From: an uncultured Trueperaceae bacterium
Lineage (GTDB): Bacteria > Deinococcota > Deinococci > Deinococcales > Trueperaceae
Direction: 5' to 3'
DNA: 5,984 nt
Assembly (NCBI GenBank): GCA_937907415.1
Contig: CALCHY010000102.1
Coordinates: 1 to 5,984 of the forward strand
How positions within the stretch are numbered: the stretch's first letter is position 1; each line of letters begins with the position of its first letter. The notes beneath the pieces were generated by a model. The model saw only the letters and a program-made list of their open reading frames with translations, was not told where the DNA came from and searched no databases. Shown piece by piece: positions 5,881-5,984 of this stretch. A program made the translations under genes and the position numbers.

Positions 5881-5900
5881 GGTGGCAGAAGCTGCGTCAA
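5872..5900 (-). promoter_or_regulatory. Predicted sigma70-like promoter of the operon
   Basis: On the minus strand TTGACG (5900-5895, five of six matches to TTGACA) is followed after exactly 17 nt by TAGCGT (5877-5872). That hexamer keeps the three most conserved -10 positions (T, A and final T). Transcription would start near 5863-5867, giving a leader of roughly 100 nt before the ROK ATG at 5768. The -10 box is weak, which is common at regulated promoters. No comparably good promoter was seen in the internal gaps, so this one probably drives the whole operon. Confidence 0.55.
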
Positions 5901-5984
5901 GACTCTGCAGCGACTACTTGAGGCGCGTTCGAGGTTGGCTTCTCTCTGCCACGGTGTTCTCGCGTGAGTCCGGTCTCCGCGTGG
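5901..5984. other. Right-hand end, no gene recognised
   Basis: No supported gene. Short frames stay open to the window edge on the minus strand (for example one ending at a TAG at 5916-5914), which could be the tail of an upstream gene, but none shows a recognisable motif. On the plus strand GTG codons near the edge lack a ribosome binding site. An 8-bp inverted repeat GTGGCAGA/TCTGCCAC (5882-5889 and 5945-5952) spans the promoter's upstream side and may be chance. Confidence 0.4.

Noticed and set aside
5953..5984. Possible start of a divergent plus-strand gene at a GTG near the right edge
   Set aside because: There is no ribosome binding site and only a few codons are visible, so it cannot be supported.

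Overview
This window holds one head-to-tail, minus-strand sugar-uptake and sugar-modification operon. Transcription runs from right to left. In order there is a ROK-family regulator (5768-4539), a xylose-isomerase-like TIM-barrel isomerase/epimerase (4477-3629), a secreted solute-binding protein (3566-2274), two ABC permeases of the CUT1 (MalF/MalG) type (2198-1269 and 1276-425), and the first 142 codons of a Gfo/Idh/MocA dehydrogenase that runs off the left edge (428-1). The plus-strand open frames are GC-rich shadows of these genes, and I see no convincing plus-strand gene.

The sequence is GC-rich with compact spacing. The solute-binding protein has a Sec signal peptide without a lipobox cysteine, which suits a periplasmic protein of a diderm rather than a Gram-positive lipoprotein. 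A high-GC diderm (for example Deinococcota or Alphaproteobacteria) is a reasonable guess. The sequence alone does not fix the taxon.

The right end (5769-5984) is the control region. A sigma70-like promoter (-35 TTGACG at 5900-5895, 17-bp spacer, -10 TAGCGT at 5877-5872) abuts an unusually AT-rich cluster of overlapping palindromes (5845-5880). These are a good candidate operator for the ROK protein encoded immediately downstream. The inferred leader of about 100 nt carries two further inverted repeats. Between the binding-protein gene and the first permease lies a 13-bp perfect stem (2220-2256) without a U-tract. It probably lets the binding protein be made in excess over the permeases. The last three genes overlap by 8 and 4 bp, so they are probably translationally coupled.

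Functionally, the binding protein and the two permeases would import a sugar, polyol or glycoside, using an ATPase encoded elsewhere. The dehydrogenase and TIM-barrel enzyme would then oxidise and epimerise or isomerise it. The combination of CUT1 importer, TIM-barrel epimerase and Gfo/Idh dehydrogenase resembles the E. coli ycj cluster (3-keto-sugar chemistry). The substrate cannot be read from sequence. Overall this is a recognisable type of catabolic operon. The least explained parts are the palindrome cluster, the intercistronic stem-loop and the unknown substrate.
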